A DNA stretch of 64,000 bases from Rattus norvegicus. Taxonomy: Eukaryota; Chordata; Mammalia; Rodentia; Muridae. Of this stretch, positions 33,742 through 44,735 are shown piece by piece; position 1 is the first letter of the stretch; every line of letters begins with the position of its first letter. The DNA is taken from NCBI RefSeq assembly GCF_036323735.1, contig NC_086021.1:158878976-158942975 (forward strand), read 5' to 3'. Below the pieces are notes generated by a model. It made no database searches, was not told where the DNA came from, and saw only the letters and a list, made by a program, of their open reading frames with translations. The position numbers were made by a program, and so were the translations under genes.

Positions 33742-34890
33742 CCCGCGGATCCCGGCCCGCAGCAGCTCTCTGCTCCCAGACCCGGTGAGAGAGAGACCCA
33801 ACCGCCTGGTCAGGTGGGCACTCCTGAGGCTGCAGAGCGGAAGAGACCACCAACACTGCTCACCCCTGCCCACATCCCTGGCCCAAGAGGAAACTGTATA
33901 AGGCCTCTGGGCTCCCGTGGGGGAGGGCCCAGGAGCGGCAGGACCCCTGCCACAGACACCGCCGGACCCTGAAGGAAACAGACCGGATAAACAGTTCTCT
34001 GCACCCAAATCCCGTGGGAGGGAGAGCTAAACCTTCAGAGAGGCAGACAGGCCTGGGAAACCAGAAGAGACTGCTCCCTGCACACACATCTCGGACGCCA
34101 GAGGAAAAAGCCAAAGACCATCTGGAACCCTGGTGCACTGAAGCTCCCGGAAGGGGCGGCACAGGTCTTCCTGGTTGCTGCCGCTGCAGAGAGCCCCTGG
34201 GCAGCACCCCACGAGCGAACTTGAGCCTCGGGACCACAGGTAAGACCAAATTTTCTGCTGCAAGAAAGCTGCCTGGTGAGCTTGGGACACACGGAAGCAG
34301 AATTTCTCTAGAACCGGGCACGTTCTGTGTTTACCGGAAGTCCCACACCCTCGGATCCTGGCCCGCAGCAGCTCTCTGCTCCCAGACCCGGTGAGAGAGA
34401 GACCCAACCGCCTGGTCAGGTGGGCACTCCTGAGGCTGCAGAGCGGAAGAGACCACCAACACTGCTCACCCCTGCCCACATCCCTGGCCCAAGAGGAAAA
34501 TGTATAAGGCCTCTGGGCTCCCGTGGGGGAGGGCCCAGGAGCGGCAGGACCCCTGCCACAGACACCGCCGGACCCTGAAGGAAACAGACCGGATAAACAG
34601 TTCTCTGCACCCAAATCCCGTGGGAGGGAGAGCTAAACCTTCAGAGAGGCAGACAGGCCTGGGAAACCAGAAGAGACTGCTCCCTGCACACACATCTCGG
34701 ACGCCAGAGGAAAAAGCCAAAGACCATCTGGAACCCTGGTGCACTGAAGCTCCCGGAAGGGGCGGCACAGGTCTTCCTGGTTGCTGCCGCTGCAGAGAGC
34801 CCCTGGACAGCACCCCAGAGCAAACCTGAGCCTCGGGACCACAGGTAAGACCAAATTTTCTGCTGCAAGAAAGCTGCCTGGTGAACTCAA
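33742..34890 (+). promoter_or_regulatory. L1 E 5' UTR promoter, tandem 606-bp monomers
   Basis: The core AGCAGCTCTCTGCTCCCAGA occurs at 33761 and again at 34367, exactly 606 bp apart, and the sequences following it remain near-identical to about 34890, where unique sequence begins. GC content is high with many CpGs, unlike the surroundings. Tandem 5' monomers serve as internal RNA polymerase II promoters in rodent L1s. Activity of this copy is inferred, not shown. Confidence 0.85.
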
Positions 34891-35079
34891 GACACAGGCC
34901 CACAGGAACAGCTGAAGACCTGTAGAGAGGAAAAACTACACGCCCGAAAGCAGAACACTCTGTCCCCATAACTGACTGAAAGAGAGGAAAACAGGTATAC
35001 AGCACTCCTGACACAGGCTTATAGGACAGTCTAGCCACTGTCAGAAATAGCAGAACAAAGTAACACTAGAGATAATCTG

Positions 35080-36152
35080 ATGGCGAGAGGCAAGCGCAGG
35101 AACCCAAGCAACAGAAACCAAGACTACATGCCATCATCGGAGCCCAATTCTCCCACCAAAACAAACATGGAATATCCAAACACACCAGAAAAGCAAGATC
35201 TAGTTTCAAAATCATATTTGATCATGATGCTGGAGGACTTCAGGAAAGACCTGAACACACTTAGGGAAGCACAGGAAAACATTAATAAACAAGTAAAAGC
35301 CTACAGAGAGGAATCGCAAAAATCCCTGAAAGAATTCCAGGAAAACACAATCAAACAATTGAAGGAATTAAAAATGGAAATAGAAGCAATCAAGAAAGAA
35401 CACATGGAAACAACCCTGGATATAGAAAACCAAAAGAAGAGACAAGGAGCTGTAGATACAAGCTTCACCAACAGAATACAAGAGATGGAAGAGAGAATCT
35501 CAGGAGCAGAAGATTCCATAGAAATCATTGACTCAACTGTCAAAGATAATGTAAAGCGGAAAAGCTACTGGTCCAAAACATACAGGAAATCCAGGACTAA
35601 ATGAGAAGATCAAACCTAAGGATAATAGGTATAGAAGAGAGTGAAGACTCCCAGCTCAAAGGACCAGTAAATATCTTCAACAAAATCATAGAAGAAAACT
35701 TCCCTAACCTAAAAAAAGAGATACCCATAGACATACAGGAAGCCTACAGAACTCCAAATAGATTGGACCAGAAAAGAAACACCTCCCGTCACATAATTGT
35801 CAAAACACCAAACGCACAAAATAAAGAAAGAATATTAAAAGCAGTAAGGGAAAAAGGTCAAGTAACATATAAAGGGAGACCTATCAGAATCACACCAGAC
35901 TTCTCGTCAGAAACTATGAAGGCCAGAAGATCCTGGACTGATGTTATACAGACCCTAAGAGAACACAAATGCCAGCCCAGATTACTGTATCCAGCAAAAC
36001 TCTCAATTAACATTGATGGAGAAACCAAGATATTCCATGACAAAACCAAATTTACACAATATCTTTCTACAAATCCAGCACTACAAAGGATAATAAATGG
36101 TAAAGCCCAACATAAGGAGGCAAGCTATACCCTAGAAGAAGCAAGAAACTAA
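35080..36152 (+). pseudogene. L1 E ORF1 (RNA-binding protein), frameshifted
   Basis: Starts MARGKRRNPSNRNQDYMPSS at 35080. The first 174 codons hold the N-terminal region and the coiled coil and end at a TGA at 35602-35604. The RRM-like and C-terminal domains (MRRSNLRIIGIEESEDS.. to LEEARN) are open from 35601 to 36152 in the next frame, giving an ATGA overlap. The cause is a missing A in the run at 35560-35563, as in L1 A. Unlike L1 A, a TAA (35598-35600) also lies in the second frame just before that ATG, so the two halves are separated by two lesions. The expected intact length would be about 357 residues. Confidence 0.93.
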
Positions 36153-36210
36153 TCGTCTTGGCAACAAAACAAAGAGAATGAAAGCACACAAACATAACCT
36201 CACATCAAAT

Positions 36211-39200
36211 ATGAATATAACGGGAAGCAATAATCACTATTCCTTAATATCTCTCAATATCAATGGCCTCAACTCCCCAATAAAAAGACATAGATTAACA
36301 AACTGGATACGCAACGAGGACCCTGCATTCTGCTGCCTACAGGAAACACACCTCAGAGACAAAGACAGACACTACCTCAGAGTGAAAGGCTGGAAAACAA
36401 CTTTCCAAGCAAATGGTCAGAAGAAGCAAGCTGGAGTAGCCATTCTAATATCAAATAAAATCAATTTCCAACTAAAAGTCATCAAAAAAGATAAGGAAGG
36501 ACACTTCATATTCATCAAAGGAAAAATCAACCAAGATGAACTCTCAATCCTAAATATCTATGCCCCAAATACAAGGGCACCTACATATGTAAAAGAAACC
36601 TTACTAAAGCTCAAAACACACATTGCACCTCACACAATAATAGTGGGAGATTTCAACACACCACTCTCATCAATGGACAGATCATGGAAACAGAAATTAA
36701 ACAGTGATGTAGACAGACTAAGAGAAGTCATGAGCAAAATGGACTTAACGGATATTTATAGAACATTCTATCCTAAAGCAAAAGGATATACCTTCTTCTC
36801 AGCTCCTCATGGTACTTTCTCCAAAATTGACCATATAATTGGTCAAAAAACGGGCCTCAACAGGTACAGAAAGATAGAAATAATCCCATGCGTGCTATCG
36901 GACCACCACGGCCTAAAACTGGTCTTCAATAACAATAAGGGAAGAATGCCCACATATACGTGGAAATTGAACAATGCTCTACTCAATGATAACCTGGTCA
37001 AGGAAGAAATAAAGAAAGAAATTAAAAACTTTTTAGAATTTAATGAAAATTAAGATACAACATACTCAAACTTATGGGACACAATGAAAGCTGTGCTAAG
37101 AGGAAAACTCATAGCGCTGAGTGCCTGCAGAAAGAAACAGGAAAGAGCATATGTCAGCAGCTTGACAGCACACCTAAAAGCTCTAGAACAAAAAGAAGCA
37201 AATACACCCAGGAGGAGTAGAAGGCAGGAAATAATCAAACTCAGAGCTGAAATCAACCAAGTAGAAACAAAAAGGACCATAGAAAGAATCAACAGAACCA
37301 AAAGTTGGTTCTTTGAGAAAATCAACAAGATAGATAAACCCTTAGCCAGACTAACGAGAGGACACAGAGAGTGTGTCCAAATTAACAAAATCAGAAATGA
37401 AAAGGGAGACATAACTACAGATTCGGAGGAAATTCAAAAAATCATCAGATCTTACTATAAAAACCTATATTCAACAAAATTTGAAAATCTTCAGGAAATG
37501 GACAATTTCCTAGACAGATACCAGGTATCGAAGTTAAATCAGGAACAGATAAACCAGTTAAACAACCCCATAACTCCTAAGGAAATAGAAGCAGTCATTA
37601 AAGGTCTCCCAACCAAAAAGAGCCCAGGTCCAGACGGGTTTAGTGCAGAATTCTATCAAACCTTCATAGAAGACCTCATACCAATATTATCCAAACTATT
37701 CCACAAAATTGAAACAGATGGAGCCCTACCGAATTCCTTCTACGAAGCCACAATTACTCTTATACCTAAACCACACAAAGACACAACAAAGAAAGAGAAC
37801 TTCAGACCAATTTCCCTTATGAATATCGACGCAAAAATACTCAATAAAATTCTGGCAAACCGAATTCAAGAGCACATCAAAACAATCATCCACCATGATC
37901 AAGTAGGCTTCATCCCAGGCATGCAGGGATGGTTTAATATACGGAAAACCATCAACGTGATCCATTATATAAACAAACTGAAAGAACAGAACCACATGAT
38001 CATTTCATTAGATGCTGAGAAAGCATTTGACAAAATTCAACACCCCTTCATGATAAAAGTCCTGGAAAGAATAGGAATTCAAGGCCCATACCTAAACATA
38101 GTAAAAGCCATATACAGCAAACCAGTTGCTAACATTAAACTAAATGGAGAGAAACTTGAAGCAATCCCACTAAAATCAGGGACTAGACAAGGCTGCCCAC
38201 TCTCTCCCTACTTATTCAATATAGTTCTTGAAGTTCTAGCCAGAGCAATCAGACAACAAAAGGAGATCAAATGGATACAGATCGGAAAAGAAGAGGTCAA
38301 AATATCACTATTTGCAGATGACATGATAGTATATTTAAGTGATCCCAAAAGTTCCACCAGAGAACTACTAAAGCTGATAAACAACTTCAGCAAAGTGGCT
38401 GGGTATAAAATTAACTCAAATAAATCAGTTGCCTTCCTCTATACAAAAGAGAAACAAGCCGAGAAAGAAATTAGGGAAACGACACCCTTCATAATAGACC
38501 CAAATAATATAAAGTACCTCGGTGTGACTTTAACCAAGCAAGTAAAAGATCTGTACAATAAGAACTTCAAGACACTGAGGAAAGAAATTGAAGAAGACCT
38601 CAGAAGATGGAAAGATCTCCCATGCTCATGGATTGGCAGGATTAATATGGTAAAAATGGCCATTTTACCAAAAGCAATCTACAGATTCAATGCAATCCCC
38701 ATCAAAATACCAACCCAATTCTTCAAAGAGTTAGACAGAACAATTTGCAAATTCATCTGGAATAACAAAAAACCCAGGATAGCTAAAGCTATCCTCAACA
38801 ATAAAAGGACTTTAGGGGGAATCACTATCCCTGAACTCAAGCAGTATTACAGAGCAATAGTGATAAAAACTGCATGGTATTGGTACAGAGACAGACAGAT
38901 AGACCAATGGAATAGAATTGAAGACCCAGAAATGAACCCACACACCTATGGTCACTTGATTTTTGACAAAGGAGCCAAAACCATCCAATGGAAAAAAGAT
39001 AGCATTTTCAGCAAATGGTGCTGGTTCAACTGGAGGGCAACATGTAGAAGAATGCAGATCGATCCATCCTTATCACCCTGTACAAAGCTTAAGTCCAAGT
39101 GGATCAAGGACCTCCACATCAAACCAGACACACTCAAACTAATAGAAGAAAAACTAGGGAAGCATCTGGAACACATGGGCACTGGAAAAAATTTCCTGAA

Positions 39201-40038
39201 CAAAACACCAATGGCTTATGCTCTAAGATCAAGAATCGACAAATGGGATCTCATAAAACTGCAAAGCTTCTGTAAGGCAAAGGCCACTGTGGTTAGGACA
39301 AAACGGCAACCAACAGATTGGGAAAAGATCTTTACCAATCCTACAACAGATAGAGGCCTTATTTCCAAAATATACAAAGAACTCAAGAAGTTAGACCGCA
39401 GGGAAACAAATAACCCTATTAAAAAATGGGGTTCAGAGCTAAACAAAGAATTCACAGCTGAGGAATGCCGAATGGCTGAGAAACACCTAAAGAAATGTTC
39501 AACATCTTTAGTCATAAGGGAAATGCAAATCAAAACAACCCTGAGATTTCACCTCACACCAGTGCGATTGGCTAAGATCAAAAACTCAGATGACAGCAGA
39601 TGCTGGCGAGGATGTGGAGAAAGAGGAACACTCCTCCATTGTTGGTGGGATTGCAGACTGGTAAAACCATTCTGGAAATCAGTCTGGAGGTTCCTCAGAA
39701 AATTGGACATTGAACTGCCTGAGGATCCAGCTATACCTCTCTTGGGCATATACCCAAAAGATGCCTCAACATATAAAAGAGACACGTGCTCCACTATGTT
39801 CATCGCAGCCTTATTTATAATAGCCAGAAGCTGGAAAGAACCCAGATGCCCTTCAACAGAGGAATGGATACAGAAAATGTGGTACATCTACACAATGGAA
39901 TATTACTCAGCTATCAAAAACAACGAGTTTATGAAATTCGTAGGCAAATGGTTGGAACTGGAAAATATCATCCTGAGTGAGCTAACCCAATCACAGAAAG
40001 ACATACATGGTATGCACTCATTGATAAGTGGCTATTAG
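36211..40038 (+). pseudogene. L1 E ORF2 (endonuclease-reverse transcriptase), single nonsense codon
   Basis: The frame runs from MNITGSNNHYSLISL (36211; an upstream in-frame ATG at 36178 also exists) to the TAA at 40036-40038, 1,276 codons, broken only by a TAA at 37051-37053 where related copies have GAA. The endonuclease has QETHL, GDFNTPLSS and SDHHGL, whose Glu, Asp and His residues are the catalytic type. After the stop an ATG at 37084 opens 984 codons with the RT (LDAEKAFD near residue 309, FADD near 400) and the CX3CX7HX4C segment near residue 840. The premature stop lies just after the endonuclease domain, so the frame would give an endonuclease-only product of about 280 residues. Confidence 0.96.
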
Positions 40039-40611
40039 CCCAAATGCTTGAATTACCCTAGATCCCTAGAACAAACGAAACTCAAGACGGATGATCAAAA
40101 TGTGAATGCTTCACTCCTTCTTTAAATGAGGAAAAAGAATACCCTTGGCAGGGAAGGGAGAGGCAAAGATTAAAACAGAGACTGAAGGAACACCCATTCA
40201 GAGCCTGCCCCACATGTGGCCCATACATATACAGCCACCCAATTAGACAAGATGGATGAAGCAAAGAAGTGCAGACCGACAGGAGCCGGATGTAGATCGC
40301 TCCTGAGAGACACAGCCAGAATACAGCAAATATAGAGGCGAATGCCAGCAGCAAACCACTGAACTGAGAATAGGTCCCCTATTGAAGGAATCAGAGAAAG
40401 AACTGGAAGAGCTTGAAGGGGCTGGAGACCCCAAAAGTACAACAATGCCAAGCAACCAGAGCTTCCAGGGACTAAGCCACTACCTAAAGACTATACATGG
40501 ACTGACCCTGGACTCTGACCCCATAGGTAGCAATGAATATCCTAGTAAGAGCACCAGTGGAAGGGGAAGCCCTGGGTCCTGCTAAGACTGAACCCACAGT
40601 GAACTAGTCTA

Positions 40612-40682
40612 TGGGGGGAGGGCGGCAATGGGGGGAGGGTTGGGAGGGGAACACCCATAAGGAAGGGGAGGGGGGAGGGGGA
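40612..40682 (+). other. G-rich tract in L1 E 3' UTR (G-quadruplex potential)
   Basis: Seven or more runs of three to six G within 71 bases, on the sense strand, about 80 bases before the tail. Confidence 0.75.
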
Positions 40683-40762
40683 TGTTTGCCCGGAAACCGG
40701 GAAAGGGAATAACACTCGAAATGTATATAAGAAATACTCAAGTTAATAAAAAAAAAAAAGAA

Positions 40763-40776
40763 AGAAAACATTGACA
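40763..40776. repeat. Target-site duplication of L1 E, right copy
   Basis: AGAAAACATTGACA directly after the A-rich tail, where L1 D resumes. Confidence 0.95.
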
Positions 40777-43703
40777 CAACAATCAAAGAAAATGCAAAAA
40801 CACAAAGTGTCCAAGAAATCCAGGATACAATGAGAAAATCAAACCTAAGGATAATAGGTATAGAAGAGAGTGAAGATTCCCAAATTAATGGGCCAGTAAA
40901 ACATCTTCAACAAAATTATAGGAGAAAACTTCCCTATCCTAAATACAAGAAGCCTACAGAATTCCAATTAGATTGGACCAGAAAAGAAATTCCTTTCATC
41001 CCATAATACTCAAAACACCAAATGCACTAAACAAAGAAAGAATATTAAAAGCAGTAAGGGGAAAAGGTCAGGTAACATATAAAGGCAGACTTCTGAATTA
41101 CACCAGACTTCTCAACAGAGACTATGCAAGGTAGAAGATCCTGGGCAAATGTTGTATAGACCCTAAGAAAACACAAATGCCAACCCATGCTGCTATATCC
41201 AGGAAACTCTCAAGTGACATAGAAGGAGAAACCAAGAAATTCCATGACAAAACTAAATTTACACAATATATTCCCACAAATCCAGCCCTACAAAGGATAA
41301 TAAATGAAAAACTCCAATACAAGGATGGAAACTAACCCAAAAAAAGATAACCATACAAACATAATTCTATCTTTGACAACAAAAATAATAAGAATTAATA
41401 ATCATTGGTCCCTAATATCTCTCAACATCAATAGACTGAATTCTCCAATAAAAAGACATAGACTAACAGACTACATAAATAAACAGGATCCAGCATTTTG
41501 TTGCATACAGGAAATGCACCTCAGTGACAAAGACAGATACTTACTCAGAGTAAGAGGGAGGGAATATTTTTTCAAAACAAATGTTTCCAACAAACAAGCT
41601 GGAATACCCATTATAATACCAAATAAAATTGAATTTCAACTAAAAGTTATCATAAGAGATAACTCAGGACACTTCATATTCATCAAAGGAAAAGTCCAAG
41701 ATTAATTCTTAATTTTGAATATATATGCTCCAAATGCAAGGGCACCAACATTCATAAAAGAAAATTTACTAAAGCTCAAAGCACACATTGCAACTCAAAC
41801 AATAATAGGGGGTGACTTCAATACCCCACTCTTATCAATGTAGAGATTCGACTCAATTCTTCATAGAATTAGAAAGAGCAATTTGTAAATTCATTTGGAA
41901 TAACAAAATCCCAGTGTAGCAAAAACTTCTCCACAATTAAAAAACCTCTGGAGAAAATCACCATCCTTAACCTCAAGCTGTATTACAGACCAATAGTGAT
42001 AAAAACTGTATCGTATTGGTACGGAGACAGGCAGATAGATCAATGGAATATAGAACTGAGGACAAAAAATAAACCCACACACCTATGGTCACGTGATCTT
42101 TGCCAAAGGAACAAAAAACAGCCAGTAGGAAAAGAAATAGCATTTTCAACAAATGGTGTAGAATCATTTGCAGATCAGCATGTAGAAGAATGCAAATATA
42201 TCCATTCTTACTGCCTCGGACAAAGCTCAAGGACAAGTAGATCAAGGACCTCCACATAAAACCAAATACACTCAAACTAATAAAAGAGAAAGTGGGGAAG
42301 AGCCTCAAACACATGAGCACAGGGAAAATTTTCCTGAACAGAACATCAATGGCTTATGTTCTAAGATCAATGGGACCTCAAAAAAATTGCAAAGCTTCGG
42401 TCAGGCAAAGATCCACTGTCATTAGGACAAAATGGGAACCAAGAGATTGGAGAAAGATCTTTATCTATCTTACATCTGATAGAGAGCTAACAACCAATAT
42501 ATGCAAAGAACACAAGAAGTTAGACTTCAGAAGAAAAAATAACCCTACCAAAAATGGATTATTGAGCTGAACAAAGACTCTCAATTAAGGAATACAGAAT
42601 ACCAAAGAAGCACATAAAGAAATGTTCAACAACCTTAGCCATCAGGGAAATGCAAATCAAAAGAACCCTAAGATTCTACCCCACACCTGTCAAAATGATT
42701 AAGATCAAAAACTCAGATTACATCAGATGCTTGTTAGGATATGGAGAAAGAGGAACAATCCTCCATTTTAAATTGGATTGCAAGCTGGTGCAACCACTCT
42801 TAAAATCAGTCTGGTGGTTCCTCAAAAGTTGAACATAGGACTTCCTGACTCAGCTATACCACTCCTAGGCATATACCCAAAAGATGCTCCAACATATTAC
42901 AAGGACACATGCTCCACTATGTTCATAGTGGCCTCATTGATAATAGCCGGACACTGAAAAGAACCCAGAAGCCCTTCCACAGAGGAAAGGATACTGAAAA
43001 TATGGTACATTTACGCAATGGAATACTACTCAGCTCTTAAAAACAATGACTCCATGAAATTCACAGGCAAATGAATGGAACTCGAAAATGTCAACCTGAG
43101 TGAGGTAACCCAATCACAATACAACACGCAAGATATGCACTCAGTGATAAGTGAATATTAGTCCCAAAGCTTGGAATACCCAAGACACAATTTACATACA
43201 TTCTGAAGATCAAGAAGAAAGACCAAAGTATGGATGCCTGACATAGCTGTCTTCTGAGAGGCTCTGCCAGAGCCTGACAAACACAGAGGCAGATGCTTGC
43301 AGCTAACCACTGAACTAAGAATGAGATCCACATTGAAGGAGTTAAGAGAAAGGACTGAAAGAGCTGATAGGATTTGCAACCCCGTAAGAACAATAAAAAT
43401 ATGAACCAACCATAACTCCTTGAGTTCCCGGGGACTAAACCACCATCCCGAGAGTACACAGGGATGGATCTATGGCTCTACCTGCATATGTAGAAGAGGA
43501 TGCCTTTGTCAGGCATCAATTGAAGGAGGGGCCCTTGGTCCTGTCAAGGCTTGGTGCCCCAGTGTAGGGTAATGTCAGAATGGGGAGGTGGGAGGTAGTA
43601 GGTGGGTGGAGGTGCACCGTCACAAAAGCAGAGGAAATGGGGATAGAGAGTTTCTGGAGGGGAAACCAGGAAATGGAATAACATTTGAAATGTAAAAAAA
43701 AAA
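40777..43703 (+). mobile_element. Old LINE-1 D, 3' part, with an internal deletion
   Basis: Continues the ORF1 relic interrupted at 33739 (TGAGAAAATCAAACCTAAGG matches the second half of ORF1). The start of ORF2 follows (SLISLNINRLNSPIKRHRL near 41420, QEMHL in place of QETHL). Near 41840 the endonuclease sequence (CTTATCAATG) joins directly to late RT sequence (CTCAATTCTTCATAG), skipping about 2.03 kb relative to L1 E (about 36674 to 38711), so the RT active site is gone. The C-terminal part and 3' UTR continue to an A-tail at 43693-43703. Many stops; it is a dead element. Confidence 0.93.
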
Positions 43704-44326
43704 TCCAATAACAGAAATAAATGTAAAACCAACTTGAGGTACAGCTACAGAAGCTGCCAAGCAACTGCACCTCCTTTTCTACCTCAGCCTGGGACCCCTG
43801 TGAGGTAACTCAGCAGGAACTGCCAGGGCAATGACACTTATTCTCCAGACTTTGCCTGCCATCAGAGTGAGGTAACACCACAGGGGCTGCCATGGGGGCA
43901 GACGTCCTTTCCACACTCCTGAAGAGCTCCATGACTGTGTCCCAGAACCTAAGCTGAAGCATCCTGTGGCCTGAAAGGACTTCCCATCCTGAACAATGGA
44001 CCATGTGTAGGAACAAACCGGGTGAAGCAAGCAATTAAACCAAAAAACAAACCTGAGTAATCACTGAGCAAGAAAAGTCACCAGATCCCAAACAGAAAAT
44101 CCACCCAACTCTGATCTCCATAAGATCAGGACACAAAATTCCAGCAATCCTGATCTTGGAAATTTGTACCCTTAGAATTGTTTGCCCACTAGGAAATCCA
44201 ATTTAACCCTTGACTGCTGTTCAATTTGCTGTTGCTTGTAATTGGTGCAGAGTCCCCACCCCAGATGTTTTTCTTCCCCCCAAATCTCCTATGTGAATTT
44301 TACTGTGCTTTTACACATCTGGTTGG

Positions 44327-44393
<67 letters not shown>

Positions 44394-44735
44394 GCTTTCC
44401 CTTCATAATAGATGTCTTAGGTAAGTTCGTCAATGTGTTCTCCTTTGAAATGGGGATCCTTGTTCTCCTGTAGAATTTGTTGTCTTCCATTGCCCTTGCT
44501 TTCTTTCTGCTCGGAGCTTCTTCCTTCTTTCCATCCACTGTGTTTGTCTTTGCTTCGTTCTGGTTTCCCTGTGCCCTGGAGCCACAGCCAGACTCTTCTT
44601 TGGAGGTATCTCTGACTTTTAATCTTAGAATCTCTAGTAGTCAGCTTTGCTAGAAGAAATTTTAATTTGTGTTTCCTGCCAACTATCCTCACTGTAGCTC
44701 CTGGTGACTCTGACCAAGAGGACGGAAGTGTGACG
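43704..44735. other. Gene-free stretch
   Basis: No gene recognised between L1 D and the kinase pseudogene. It holds a (CA)n run at 44329-44391. The sequence at 44400-44735 may be upstream flank of the kinase pseudogene. Confidence 0.45.
44329..44391. repeat. (CA)n microsatellite
   Basis: About 31 uninterrupted CA dinucleotides. Confidence 0.95.

Larger units (their letters stand above)
33740..40762 (+). mobile_element. LINE-1 copy E, full-length type, young, nested in L1 D
   Basis: A 7.0-kb plus-strand L1 with all parts: one and most of a second 606-bp 5' UTR monomer (33740-34890), a non-repeated spacer to 35079, ORF1 (35080-36152), a 58-nt spacer, ORF2 (36211-40038), a 3' UTR with G-rich tract and a tail (40748-40762). 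It lies within the ORF1 relic of L1 D and is bounded by a 14-bp target duplication, AGAAAACATTGACA. Lesions seen: the 1-nt loss in ORF1, a TAA just before the second ORF1 half, and a single TAA in ORF2. It is very similar to L1 A and L1 I. The presence of monomers means the promoter region was retained at insertion. Confidence 0.97.
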
